NCBI GenBank assembly: GCA_028695145.1
Contig: JAQVJP010000012.1
Coordinates: forward strand, 1-37,062
Direction of reading: 5' to 3'
Source: Eubacteriales bacterium
Lineage (GTDB): Bacteria; Bacillota; Clostridia; Saccharofermentanales; UBA5734
Length of the DNA: 37,062 nt
A program made the position numbers and the translations under genes. The notes below the pieces were generated by a model that was given only the letters and a program-made list of their open reading frames with translations, was not told where the DNA came from and did no database searches. Positions within the stretch are counted from its first letter, which is position 1, and each line of letters begins with the position of its first letter. Shown here in pieces: positions 8,672 through 17,982 of this stretch.

Positions 8672-9781
8672 ATGGAAGAGCTGAAAAAGTGTATACGGGA
8701 AGTGGCATCGTTTCTTGATAAAACAGCAGGTGTGTTAGATGCTGACGGTATAATCGTAGCCTGTACTGATGAATCGCTCGAGGGCAGTGAAGATTCCTCT
8801 GCGCGCGCTGTTCTTCTTTCTGAAGAACATATCGCGATTACTTACGGCAGAACTTATATGAAATTGCCTGTGACAGAGAGAACAAGCTATATCTGCTTCA
8901 TAGATGGAACCGATAATGTATCTCGGAATTATCTCGAATTGATATGTAATTGGATAGGTGCCGCGCTCAAAGAACGAAACAGCGACGCTGAGCGTGAAGC
9001 TTTTCTCAAAAATGTATTGCTGGAAAATGAGCTTCCGGGAGATATCCCGCTAAAAGCACGCGAATTTAAAATTCCTTATTCTGTTCCCAGAGTAGCTTTT
9101 CTTATTCGTATTGAGCAGGCTGAAGAACTTGATTGTATGGAAATACTATACAACATGTTCCCCGACCAGAGAGCTGCTTCCATTCTGGCGATGGACGAAG
9201 AAACTATCGTGCTTCTGATGGATTACCCACGTGATAATCCAGATGAAATTAACGAGATTGCTAATCAGATTCTTGACAATCTTAACGCTGAGTCCATGGC
9301 AAAAGTTCATATCGGCATTGGTATGCCGGCTGAGACATTGAAGGAAACCGCTAAGTCGTATCGTGAAGCTTCTCTTGCGCTTACTGTAGGCAATATTTTT
9401 GATAATGAGAATTATGTCATGAGATACGACAAACTTGGTCTTGGACGACTGATTTACCAGTTGCCACCGACATTGTGCCATATGTTCCTGGATGAAGTTT
9501 TTCCCAAAGGTGCCTATGAGGCTCTTGACAGCGAGACTCTGCTGACAATTCAGAAATTCTTCGAAAATAACCTCAATGGCAGTGAAACAAGCAGACAGCT
9601 GTTTGTGCATCGTAATACACTTGTCTATCGTTTGGACAAGGTTCAGAAAATTACTTCACTTGATCTGCGCAGTTTCGACGATGCTGTGCTGTTCAAGCTT
9701 GCGTCAATGGTACGAAAATATTTAGAGAAACAAGAGAAGGGTTCGCTCAAATCAACCGGCGGCAAATGGTGGCATAATTAA
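8672..9781 (+). CDS. PucR/CdaR-like helix-turn-helix regulator
   Basis: C-terminal FFENNLNGSETSRQLFVHRNTLVYRLDKVQKITSLDLRSFDDAVLFKLA matches the PucR-type HTH_30. Confidence 0.82.
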   Translation: MEELKKCIREVASFLDKTAGVLDADGIIVACTDESLEGSEDSSARAVLLSEEHIAITYGRTYMKLPVTERTSYICFIDGTDNVSRNYLELICNWIGAALKERNSDAEREAFLKNVLLENELPGDIPLKAREFKIPYSVPRVAFLIRIEQAEELDCMEILYNMFPDQRAASILAMDEETIVLLMDYPRDNPDEINEIANQILDNLNAESMAKVHIGIGMPAETLKETAKSYREASLALTVGNIFDNENYVMRYDKLGLGRLIYQLPPTLCHMFLDEVFPKGAYEALDSETLLTIQKFFENNLNGSETSRQLFVHRNTLVYRLDKVQKITSLDLRSFDDAVLFKLASMVRKYLEKQEKGSLKSTGGKWWHN

Positions 9782-9820
9782 ACCGGCTGACTGGCGTTCC
9801 CTCCCAAGAGGAGGATCCAT

Positions 9821-11050
9821 TTGATTGAATTCAGACGTGTTTCCAAGGTCTATCACACAGGAACGCATGCTTTGAAGGATGTCAGTTTCAAAATAGTGGA
9901 TGGAGAGTTTGTCTTCATAATTGGCCGCAGTGGTGCCGGCAAGTCGACTCTCATTAAGCTGCTGACCTGTGAAGAGAAACCTTCCGAGGGCAGTGTGCTC
10001 ATCGATGATTTTGATATAAGTAGAATCAGGCGCAGTCTGGTTCCTTATCTGCGTCGTAATATAGGCATGATATTTCAGGATTTCCGCCTGATCTATACAA
10101 AAACTGTATATGAGAATGTGGCTTTTGCCATGGAAATAATCGGGGCATCACGCCGTTCAATTCAACGGCGTGTTCCTATTGTTTTGAGTATTGTTGGTCT
10201 TAAGGATCGGGCAAATGCCAGACCGGGTGAGTTGTCCGGGGGTGAGCAGCAGCGTGTAGCGATTGCCAGAGCAATGGTTAACAATCCGATGCTGATTCTG
10301 GCGGACGAGCCAACCGGTAATCTCGATCCGGTTAACAGTGAGTCTGTCATGGCTCTGCTTGAAGAGATTAATCGTAGTGGTACTACGGTAATTATCTGTA
10401 CACATGACAGAGAGCTTGTTGACCGTATGAAGAAACGTGTTGTCGAGATCAGTGATGGTTTGCTGGTTCGAGACGACTGTGTTGGTTCATATGCTAATTG
10501 TGCCTTTACCCCTCCTGAGCCGACTGAGTTTATAGAGAGTGAAGTAATAGAGAACGAGTTCGGTCAAATTGATTCGCTGCGCTCCGGTTATGATGACAAT
10601 GTTAGCGATGATAATCTTAATAATGACAGTGTTAACGATGAATCTGTGGTAGATGAATTAAAAGATAACACTGGCAATATTGAATTTGCTGCTGAGGTTT
10701 CAGTCGATGCTTGGAATGATGATAATAACGAAGAGCTTGAGCATGAGCCTCACAGTGAAGCATATAGTGAATTGCTGCAGGCACTCCGATCATTCGAGTA
10801 TACTCCTTCCGATTCTGATGCTGAAACTGAATCTCATCAGCAGGCTTCTGAACACGATGATGGGCAGACCCGCAGGGTAAGTCGTGAGCAGAGATTGGCG
10901 CGTGCGCTTCGCAAGTATCGCGAACAGGGTCATGATGTTTACCTGCCTGGAGATGTAAAGAACGAGGAACAGCATGAAGTGGTTGTTCCTGATAAGGATG
11001 ACCTGCTTGAGTTATCTCATAATAAGAATAGTGATGAGGCCATTTCATGA
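9821..11050 (+). CDS. ftsE: Cell-division ATP-binding protein FtsE with long acidic C-terminal extension (TTG start)
   Basis: MIEFRRVSKVYHTGTHALKDVSF, Walker A GRSGAGKST, LSGGEQQRVAIARAMVNNP, ADEPTGNLDP; followed by ftsX. 409 aa. Confidence 0.92.
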   Translation: MIEFRRVSKVYHTGTHALKDVSFKIVDGEFVFIIGRSGAGKSTLIKLLTCEEKPSEGSVLIDDFDISRIRRSLVPYLRRNIGMIFQDFRLIYTKTVYENVAFAMEIIGASRRSIQRRVPIVLSIVGLKDRANARPGELSGGEQQRVAIARAMVNNPMLILADEPTGNLDPVNSESVMALLEEINRSGTTVIICTHDRELVDRMKKRVVEISDGLLVRDDCVGSYANCAFTPPEPTEFIESEVIENEFGQIDSLRSGYDDNVSDDNLNNDSVNDESVVDELKDNTGNIEFAAEVSVDAWNDDNNEELEHEPHSEAYSELLQALRSFEYTPSDSDAETESHQQASEHDDGQTRRVSREQRLARALRKYREQGHDVYLPGDVKNEEQHEVVVPDKDDLLELSHNKNSDEAIS

Positions 11051-11937
11051 AGCTTAGCATGTATCGACATTCGCTGCGCGAAGTTTTTAGAAACCTGATC
11101 AGACATCCTCTTGTGACTTTGGCATCTGTTACTACAATGACACTGATGCTGATGCTGTTGGGGGCGTTTGTCGCGATATCGCTTAACGCCAGACATATGG
11201 TAGAACTTGCAGGTCAGAAACCTCCTGTGGAAATTACGATGAATATTGGCGTGGAGCAAACAGATCTCGATCGATTGACTCAGGTTTTGAGTCAGGACGA
11301 TAATGTTGTAGAATTCGAGATGTTTACGCCTGAACAGAATTTGGAAATCTTCAAGCAGGCTATGGAGAAAGAAGAATTGTTTGAGGATTTTTCTGCTGAA
11401 TATATTCCTTATACCTACACTGTTAGGCTTGATGACCCATCAGGTGGTGAAGAGTTCGAAAAGAAGATCAGCGGTCTGCCGGGGGTGCGTGAAGTTTCTC
11501 TGGAACAGGCTGTTATGGAGTTTCTGAACAAGGCCATACGCTGGGTTAACTATGCCACTGTTCTTGCTTTTGCCGTGCTTGGTGTAGTCTCCTTTTTTAT
11601 CATTTCCAATATGGTTAGAATTGCTGTTCTCGCAAGGTCTGAAGAGATTGGCATAATGAAATATGTTGGTGCGACGAACTGGTATATAAGAGTACCGTAT
11701 ATACTTGAGGGAGCCATTGTCGGAATGTTGGGCGCTCTTATCTCAACATTAATAATATGGGTCACATATACTCAACTCTATGAGAGATTCATGCCGACTG
11801 TTTCTGCCGATAGTATTCTTAGTATGTTGCCGGCATCTGACCTGACAGGTTCAATTATGTTGATAACTCTTCTAATTGGAACTGGTGTTGGCAGTCTGGG
11901 CAGCTCATTGTCTGTGCGCAGACATATCAGAGTATAA
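11047..11937 (+). CDS. ftsX: Cell-division protein FtsX
   Basis: FtsX topology, RHSLREVFRNLIRHPLVTLASVTTM N-terminus; ATGA overlap with ftsE. Confidence 0.93.
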   Translation: MKLSMYRHSLREVFRNLIRHPLVTLASVTTMTLMLMLLGAFVAISLNARHMVELAGQKPPVEITMNIGVEQTDLDRLTQVLSQDDNVVEFEMFTPEQNLEIFKQAMEKEELFEDFSAEYIPYTYTVRLDDPSGGEEFEKKISGLPGVREVSLEQAVMEFLNKAIRWVNYATVLAFAVLGVVSFFIISNMVRIAVLARSEEIGIMKYVGATNWYIRVPYILEGAIVGMLGALISTLIIWVTYTQLYERFMPTVSADSILSMLPASDLTGSIMLITLLIGTGVGSLGSSLSVRRHIRV

Positions 11938-11953
11938 GCGGAGGATGTGTCAT

Positions 11954-13270
11954 ATGCGAGGAAGAAATATATTGATTAAAATTGCCGCTGTGCTTCTATT
12001 GCTGGCATTTATCGGTGCCGCGGTCGCGCCGGCTGTCTGGGTATCGGCAGCGACTACAAGTCAGGAGCTTAATCAGGCGCTTGATAAGCAGGAAGAAATT
12101 GCCAAAAAGATGGATGAACTGGAGAATAAGCATGAACAACTTGCTCAATCCAAGGATCAGCTAAGTGGCGATCTGGCCTGGCTCAATCAGAGATCTGAAG
12201 AGCAAAAACAGCTGTATGAGGAAAAATCAGCTCAGCTCCAAGCGGCTCTTGAGGAAATGGATAACGCCATCTCGGCTTATGCTGAAGCGGAGCAGGTGCT
12301 TGCGGACAAGAAGGAACAATACAATCAGCGCATGCAGATCATGTATGAGCATAAGAATAAATCGCTTTTTTCCGTCTTTCTTGAATCAGATAGTCTGCAT
12401 GGCTTCTTTACAACACTTCAATTGATGTCGATCATTGCTGATACAGATGAACAGATGCTTGATGATCTTGAAATAGCTCGTGACGACGCTGAGCTGAAAA
12501 AACAGACTGCTAAGCAGCAAATGGATGATATGGAAACTGTTGTTGCTCAAATACAGGCAGAGCTTGATAAGATTGAACAGGATGCCGCGGTGACAGCAAC
12601 TAACCTCGAACAGGTCGAGTATGATATCTCTCAGCAGGAAGCCGCGGAAGACGAGCTGAACGTTCTGTCCGAGCAGTTAGGTTCTGAAATCTATCAGCTA
12701 CAGCAGAAACTGGCAGCTGAGAAGGCTGCGGCCGCGACCAAGGCAGCTGAAGCTACAAGAGCTGCTGAGGCGACAAGAGCTGCCGAAGCGGCTGCGGCCG
12801 AACAGAATAAACCTGAACCTGAGCCTGAACAGCCTGCGGGGAATGTACCAAATGGACAGGGCTGGGTCTGGCCCGTACCTTCGAGTCGCTACGTTACATC
12901 GCCGTATGGTAATCGTGTACATCCTGTTTATGGATACTGGAAATTTCACAGTGGTGTAGATATAAGCGCCGGTTATGGACAGCCTATAGTGTCAGCTCGA
13001 GCCGGCACAGTAATAATTGTGCGTAATCCGGTTGAAGGTCAAAATCGGGGTGGCTGGGGTTATGGCAACTATATAGTGGTTGATCATGGAGATGGTTTTG
13101 CTACTCTATATGCGCACCTTAAGAATACCAGGGTATCTGTAGGACAAAATGTTGGTGCCGGTGAGCTCATAGGAAACTGTGGAAGCACGGGAACTTCTAC
13201 CGGTTCACATCTGCATTTTGAGGTTATAAAGAACGGTAGTACAACTAATCCTTTATCATATGTTGGCTGA
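11954..13270 (+). CDS. Murein hydrolase with N-terminal coiled coil and C-terminal M23 peptidase domain (EnvC/PcsB-like architecture)
   Basis: Signal peptide, long coiled coil, Ala-rich linker, M23 motifs HSGVDIS and HLHFEV; GGAGG RBS. Confidence 0.9.
   Translation: MRGRNILIKIAAVLLLLAFIGAAVAPAVWVSAATTSQELNQALDKQEEIAKKMDELENKHEQLAQSKDQLSGDLAWLNQRSEEQKQLYEEKSAQLQAALEEMDNAISAYAEAEQVLADKKEQYNQRMQIMYEHKNKSLFSVFLESDSLHGFFTTLQLMSIIADTDEQMLDDLEIARDDAELKKQTAKQQMDDMETVVAQIQAELDKIEQDAAVTATNLEQVEYDISQQEAAEDELNVLSEQLGSEIYQLQQKLAAEKAAAATKAAEATRAAEATRAAEAAAAEQNKPEPEPEQPAGNVPNGQGWVWPVPSSRYVTSPYGNRVHPVYGYWKFHSGVDISAGYGQPIVSARAGTVIIVRNPVEGQNRGGWGYGNYIVVDHGDGFATLYAHLKNTRVSVGQNVGAGELIGNCGSTGTSTGSHLHFEVIKNGSTTNPLSYVG
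12737..12790 (+). repeat. 18-nt coding tandem repeat, 3 units, encoding T(K/R)AAEA
   Basis: ACCAAGGCAGCTGAAGCT / ACAAGAGCTGCTGAGGCG / ACAAGAGCTGCCGAAGCG. Confidence 0.75.
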
Positions 13271-13299
13271 TTTTGGCTGACAGTCAGGAGTTATTTTAT

Positions 13300-14628
13300 A
13301 TGACAGATAATACAGAATACCGCTATCATGATTCTGTGGCGGGCAGTATGAGTCCGCAACCCGCAGGTTCTGGCAAACCTTCTTCAGGTGTTTGGAAATA
13401 CGTGTTGACCGCACTTATCAGCGCTTTGTTTACCTTCGTTATTACGGCGGCCTTAGCCCTTGTTTTGTTTATTTCATTTGGCAGTATGGATAAGTCAGGT
13501 GAATTGAATCTGAGACTGCATGATCAGGATGAAGCGACCATGCAGGCAGTTGATAAGCTGCAGCGAGTATACAGCTATATATACAACGACTATTACCGCG
13601 AATTGTCGGATGCTGAAATTCTTGAAGCTATGACGGCAGGGCTGGCCACATCCTTGGATAGTCCCTACACCATGTATCTGACAAAAGAACAGAACGAGTT
13701 GATTGAAGAGTCTTTTTCCGGTGAGTATAGTGGCATCGGCGCGATAGTCGCTATGAATACTGATGGTTCTATTGAAATTACAGATCTGATTGAGAATGGT
13801 CCTGGTATTGAGTCCGGCTTGCAAATTGGCGATATTTTCATGAGCGTAAATGGTGAAGATGTTACAGCTCTGCCTGATGTTTCAACATTGGCGGCAATGG
13901 TTCGAGGACCTGCGGATAGCAGTGTGGAAATTGAAATATTCAGACCTTCAGAGAGCAAGCGCCTGACTTTTAATCCTGTAAGAAGGAATATTGACAATGC
14001 CAGTGTCAGATCAAGAATGTTAAACGACAATATTGGTTATATCAGTGTAAGCGAGTTTTCTAAGGGCGTTTCTGAGCATTTCAAAGAAGCGGTAGATCAA
14101 CTTCAGGCAGATGGCGCTCAGTCAATTGTTTTTGACTTGCGTAACAATAGTGGAGGTCTTGCGGATGAAGTAACTGACATGCTTGATTATCTGCTGCCTG
14201 AACTTACTCTTGCGACTCTTGAAGGCCGGATGCAGGGTCAGAAATTTTCCAATTCCTGGGAATCTAAGGCTGGTATGGCTGTCCCTGAGGATATGAAATT
14301 CGCTGTTGTTGTAAATGAATTTTCTGCCAGTGCTTCTGAACTTTTCTCAGGCTGTCTGCAGGATTATGATCGAGCGGTTCTTGTTGGCCAGCAGACTTTT
14401 GGTAAGGGGTCAGGTACATTGACTTATCCGCTAAGTGATGGTTCGGCTGTGACTATTACCAATTTTCTGTACTACCTGCCGGGTGGTGAGAGTATAGAAG
14501 GGGTTGGTCTTGTTCCTGATATTGAGGTTCAGCTTCCGGAAGAAGCGAGGGTGAAATCAATTGCCCAGCTTACCGAAGATGAAGATACACAGTTAACAGC
14601 GGCGATTGACTATCTGGAGAGTAATTAA
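13300..14628 (+). CDS. S41 family C-terminal processing peptidase (Ctp) with PDZ domain
   Basis: TM anchor, PDZ (GIGAIVAMNTDGSIEITDLIENGPGIESGLQIGDIF), VFDLRNNSGG, NEFSASASELFSG catalytic region. Confidence 0.93.
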   Translation: MTDNTEYRYHDSVAGSMSPQPAGSGKPSSGVWKYVLTALISALFTFVITAALALVLFISFGSMDKSGELNLRLHDQDEATMQAVDKLQRVYSYIYNDYYRELSDAEILEAMTAGLATSLDSPYTMYLTKEQNELIEESFSGEYSGIGAIVAMNTDGSIEITDLIENGPGIESGLQIGDIFMSVNGEDVTALPDVSTLAAMVRGPADSSVEIEIFRPSESKRLTFNPVRRNIDNASVRSRMLNDNIGYISVSEFSKGVSEHFKEAVDQLQADGAQSIVFDLRNNSGGLADEVTDMLDYLLPELTLATLEGRMQGQKFSNSWESKAGMAVPEDMKFAVVVNEFSASASELFSGCLQDYDRAVLVGQQTFGKGSGTLTYPLSDGSAVTITNFLYYLPGGESIEGVGLVPDIEVQLPEEARVKSIAQLTEDEDTQLTAAIDYLESN

Positions 14629-14630
14629 GA

Positions 14631-15467
14631 ATGAATTTGTATGATGGTATTGCCGGTTGGTATGACCTGCTGCAATCATCAATTGATTACGATAAATGGG
14701 CTGATTTTTTGCATTTGATTGATCAGCGGCATGGCACCGCGCAGCTGCGGGGAGATGGAACGGATGGACGTCGTCTGCTTGCGGATCTTGGTTGTGGAAC
14801 CGGACGTATGGCTTTTGCCATGGAGCGCAGGGGATATGATGTAATAGGTATCGATCATTCCGAAGAGATGCTTCAAATAGCTCGTGAGTTAGCAGTTGAA
14901 GATAGTAGCCAGGCATTGTTTCTTAAACAAGACATATGTGATTTTGAACTCTTCGGGACAATTGATCTTGCCGTTTGTCTGCTCGATACAGTTAATCACA
15001 TTACAGATAAGCGTAAACTTCGAAACTTTTTCCGTCTTTGCGCGAATTATCTTAATCAGGATGCTCTGTTAATATTCGATATCGGCAGCAAGAAACATTT
15101 CAGCAAAACACTTGGGAATAATGTCTTTTACCAGGATCTGGATAAAACAGAGACCAATCCGGCACTGACTATGCTCTGGCAAAACGAGTGGGATGGCAGA
15201 CGTGGTCTTAGTACTTCGGAAATAACTGTGTTTGCTGAAACGGACATGGGACTATATGAGCGTTATGATGATCTGGTACAGGAGCGGTTTTATGATTGGG
15301 CAACGATCAGGGATCTGGCTTGTTCAGCCGGACTTGAGCTTGTTGCCTCTTATGGTGAGTTGGCCGACAGAAAACCGTCTGCAGCAGATGAGCGAATTTT
15401 CATGGTGTTTGTCCAGCCGCATCCTAAACAAGGATATGATCAGAATATAGAAAAGGTAGTTTTATGA
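14631..15467 (+). CDS. Class I SAM-dependent methyltransferase
   Basis: LADLGCGTGRMAFAMERRGYDVIGIDHSEEML motif I/II. Confidence 0.9.
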   Translation: MNLYDGIAGWYDLLQSSIDYDKWADFLHLIDQRHGTAQLRGDGTDGRRLLADLGCGTGRMAFAMERRGYDVIGIDHSEEMLQIARELAVEDSSQALFLKQDICDFELFGTIDLAVCLLDTVNHITDKRKLRNFFRLCANYLNQDALLIFDIGSKKHFSKTLGNNVFYQDLDKTETNPALTMLWQNEWDGRRGLSTSEITVFAETDMGLYERYDDLVQERFYDWATIRDLACSAGLELVASYGELADRKPSAADERIFMVFVQPHPKQGYDQNIEKVVL

Positions 15468-16402
15468 GTTTGAATAATAGTATTAAACAAAATGATATTG
15501 ATGAAGATCCGACATTCAGCCCTGAAGGAGATTATATTGTCAGAGCAACGGCCAAAAAGGGTATGATCAGAGCTTTTGCCTGCAGAACTACTAATTTGTG
15601 CCGTGAAGCAGTACGCATACACGGACTTTCACCGGTGGCTGCTGCTGCTCTGGGCAGACTGATGAGCGGAGTTCTTATGCTGGGACAAGATCTGAAAAAT
15701 GACAATGATACGATTACCGCGATTGTAAGAGGGGATGGAGCCCTCGGTGGTATGACTGTTGTTGGTACCGCGCAGGCTGGTGTCAGAGGATATTGTCATA
15801 ATCCTGTGGTAGAAACAACTTATCACAAACCGGGCAAGCTCGATGTTGGACAGGCTGTTGGCGGCGGGACGCTGACTGTTATCAAGGATATGGGTTTAAA
15901 AGAGCCTTATATGGGCAAAGTAGAACTTGTGTCCGGAGAAATCGCTGAAGATCTTACATATTATCTGGCGGTATCGGAACAAGTTCCGTCTGCCGTCGCT
16001 CTCGGTGTCAGTATGAGTAGTGAAGGAATTACACATTCCGGAGGTATGATAATACAGTTGATGCCGGACGCGCCGAATGATTTGATTGATTGGCTGGAGC
16101 AGAGGCTTGGAGGTTTTCCGGAGATAAGCTATCTAATGGAAGAGGGGTTTAACCCGCATCAGATTCTGGATTTGTTATTTGGCGACCCTGACATTGTTTA
16201 CCATCAGACAACACCATGTTCTTATAGCTGCCCATGCAGCAGAGAACGTATGGAGAGAAATCTCATGACCCTCGGCACTGAGGATTTACGGCATCTTGCC
16301 GCTGATCCTTCCGGCATTGAGCTCGAATGTCATTTCTGCGACAGAAGGTACAACTTCTCCCAGAATGAAATAGAGGAAATGCTTGTAGGCTTACAGGAGT
16401 AA
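15464..16402 (+). CDS. hslO: Hsp33 redox-regulated chaperone
   Basis: Hsp33 fold; C-terminal zinc cysteines CPCSRERM...CHFCDRRY; ATGA overlap upstream. Confidence 0.94.
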   Translation: MSLNNSIKQNDIDEDPTFSPEGDYIVRATAKKGMIRAFACRTTNLCREAVRIHGLSPVAAAALGRLMSGVLMLGQDLKNDNDTITAIVRGDGALGGMTVVGTAQAGVRGYCHNPVVETTYHKPGKLDVGQAVGGGTLTVIKDMGLKEPYMGKVELVSGEIAEDLTYYLAVSEQVPSAVALGVSMSSEGITHSGGMIIQLMPDAPNDLIDWLEQRLGGFPEISYLMEEGFNPHQILDLLFGDPDIVYHQTTPCSYSCPCSRERMERNLMTLGTEDLRHLAADPSGIELECHFCDRRYNFSQNEIEEMLVGLQE

Positions 16403-16407
16403 AATCG

Positions 16408-17658
16408 GTGAAGAAAAATCATCCTGAACGCAAGCCGGAAGCTCAACGCAGATCAACTGTGAGACCTGATCGAGTTTATTCCGGTCGGGCAAAACAGTCG
16501 AATGCTGTTCATGAAGTAATTCGCGGTGAGGCATATAGAGCAAATAACGGAATGCGTCGATTTATAATTTTGTCAGCCGTGATTCTTGTTTTGCTGATCG
16601 CCATCCCTGTTAGCTGCAGAATGCTTATTCCGTCTGACAATTCTCGGGTATCTTCGCAGGATTCGTTAACTGATGTTATGACCGTTTCGGATAGTGTGCC
16701 ATCTATAACTACGAGTGGTTCAGACTTAACTGAAGGTACAGATAACTCGTCCGATTATTCTGAACCAAATAGTGACACATCGTCCTCAGACACCGGAGTA
16801 AGCAGCGACCCCACTGATAGTTTGTCGCCTACATCTACCACCGAATCAATAACGATACCGGTAGAAACCATCAACTACCCTCGGGCTGACTCAAATCTGC
16901 TGCCTGAAATTAAGAAACTGTCTTCTGAAGAATTGAGTGCCGTATCTACAGTTCGTTACGGCTGGTCTTTCAACCGACCAGATAGGAGAAATGAGGATCT
17001 TCCAGCTTCTTTGCCAGTTGCTATTGAGCCGGTTATTGAACCTTATGCCGTAGTTTGGCAGCTGCCGGCAACTGATAAACCTACAGTGTATCTGACTATG
17101 GATGAAGGGTATGAGTACGCCGATAATACAACAAGAATTCTGGACGTGGCATTGGAGAAAAAAGTAGGTATAACCTTCTTTATTACCGGTTCATTCATAG
17201 ACAAACAACCGGATTTGGTGCGCAGAATGGCAGCAGAGGGTCATCAAGTGGCAAACCACACTGTTAATCATCCTGACATGAGCCTTATGTATAATGAGCA
17301 AGGCGCAGAGGCAGTGATGCAGGAATTGCACGGACTTGAGATGAAATACAAAGAAGTAACCGGGCTTGATATGCCTCGTCTTGTGCGACCGCCTATGGGG
17401 GCTTTTTCTCCGGCTATGCTGGCGTATTTAAACAATGAAGGATACTATCCTGTGTTCTGGAGCTTCGCCTATGTTGATTGGTTAATTGACAAGCAGCCGG
17501 TTCCCACAGCTGCTCTTGACCAGATACTGGGCGAACTTCACGATGGTTCGGTAATTCTGATTCATGCTGTATCAAAAACCAACACTGAGATACTGCCAGA
17601 ACTAATTGACGGTATACGTACCAGAGGGTATGAAATATCATTACTTCCGGAGCCTTGA
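16408..17658 (+). CDS. Polysaccharide deacetylase, PdaA-like (GTG start)
   Basis: TM anchor, Ser/Thr/Asp-rich linker, YLTMDEGYEYADNT and HQVANHTVNHPDMS NodB motifs, RPPMGAFS. Confidence 0.88.
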   Translation: MKKNHPERKPEAQRRSTVRPDRVYSGRAKQSNAVHEVIRGEAYRANNGMRRFIILSAVILVLLIAIPVSCRMLIPSDNSRVSSQDSLTDVMTVSDSVPSITTSGSDLTEGTDNSSDYSEPNSDTSSSDTGVSSDPTDSLSPTSTTESITIPVETINYPRADSNLLPEIKKLSSEELSAVSTVRYGWSFNRPDRRNEDLPASLPVAIEPVIEPYAVVWQLPATDKPTVYLTMDEGYEYADNTTRILDVALEKKVGITFFITGSFIDKQPDLVRRMAAEGHQVANHTVNHPDMSLMYNEQGAEAVMQELHGLEMKYKEVTGLDMPRLVRPPMGAFSPAMLAYLNNEGYYPVFWSFAYVDWLIDKQPVPTAALDQILGELHDGSVILIHAVSKTNTEILPELIDGIRTRGYEISLLPEP

Positions 17659-17734
17659 AAATTCGTTTAGTATCAATTATTGCTTCCTTGTAAAAATGCT
17701 GCAATGAGAACGCATGTGACATATAAATTTATAC

Positions 17735-17763
17735 TTGCTATACAGTAAATGCTGTTGTATAAT
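17735..17763 (+). promoter_or_regulatory. S10 operon promoter, TTGCTA-17-TATAAT
   Basis: -35 TTGCTA 17735-17740, 17-nt spacer, perfect -10 at 17758-17763; preceded by AT-rich palindrome TATAAATTTATA (17722-17733). Confidence 0.8.
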
Positions 17764-17907
17764 GCTTCTGCATGGCCACAGGATTAGTTACGTTCTGTAA
17801 GTCATGAGGCGATGAAACTGGAGATTGCCGTATGCAGCCGCTGCGGCCGCAAGCGGGTAACTTCAGTAGAGTAGTCCGATTCAAGAAATTGGGCGGCAGA
17901 TCTAATT

Positions 17908-17928
17908 GTACGCAGCGTGTGCTTTTTT
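17908..17928 (+). terminator. Terminator/attenuator-like hairpin in the S10 leader
   Basis: GTACGC agc GTGTGC (6 bp, two G-U) followed directly by TTTTTT. Confidence 0.5.
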
Positions 17929-17939
17929 GTAGGCATGTG

Positions 17940-17982
17940 CCCAGTGCGCGGGTCTCCTGGTGAGAACAGTCGACTGGGTTTT
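17940..17982 (+). terminator. Second terminator-like hairpin in the S10 leader
   Basis: CCCAGT (17940-17945) pairs with ACTGGG (17973-17978) followed by TTTT. Confidence 0.4.

Noticed and set aside
10632-11060. 142-aa minus-strand ORF
   Set aside because: Antisense to the ftsE acidic tail; His/Gln-rich composition expected from antisense of Asp/Glu codons.
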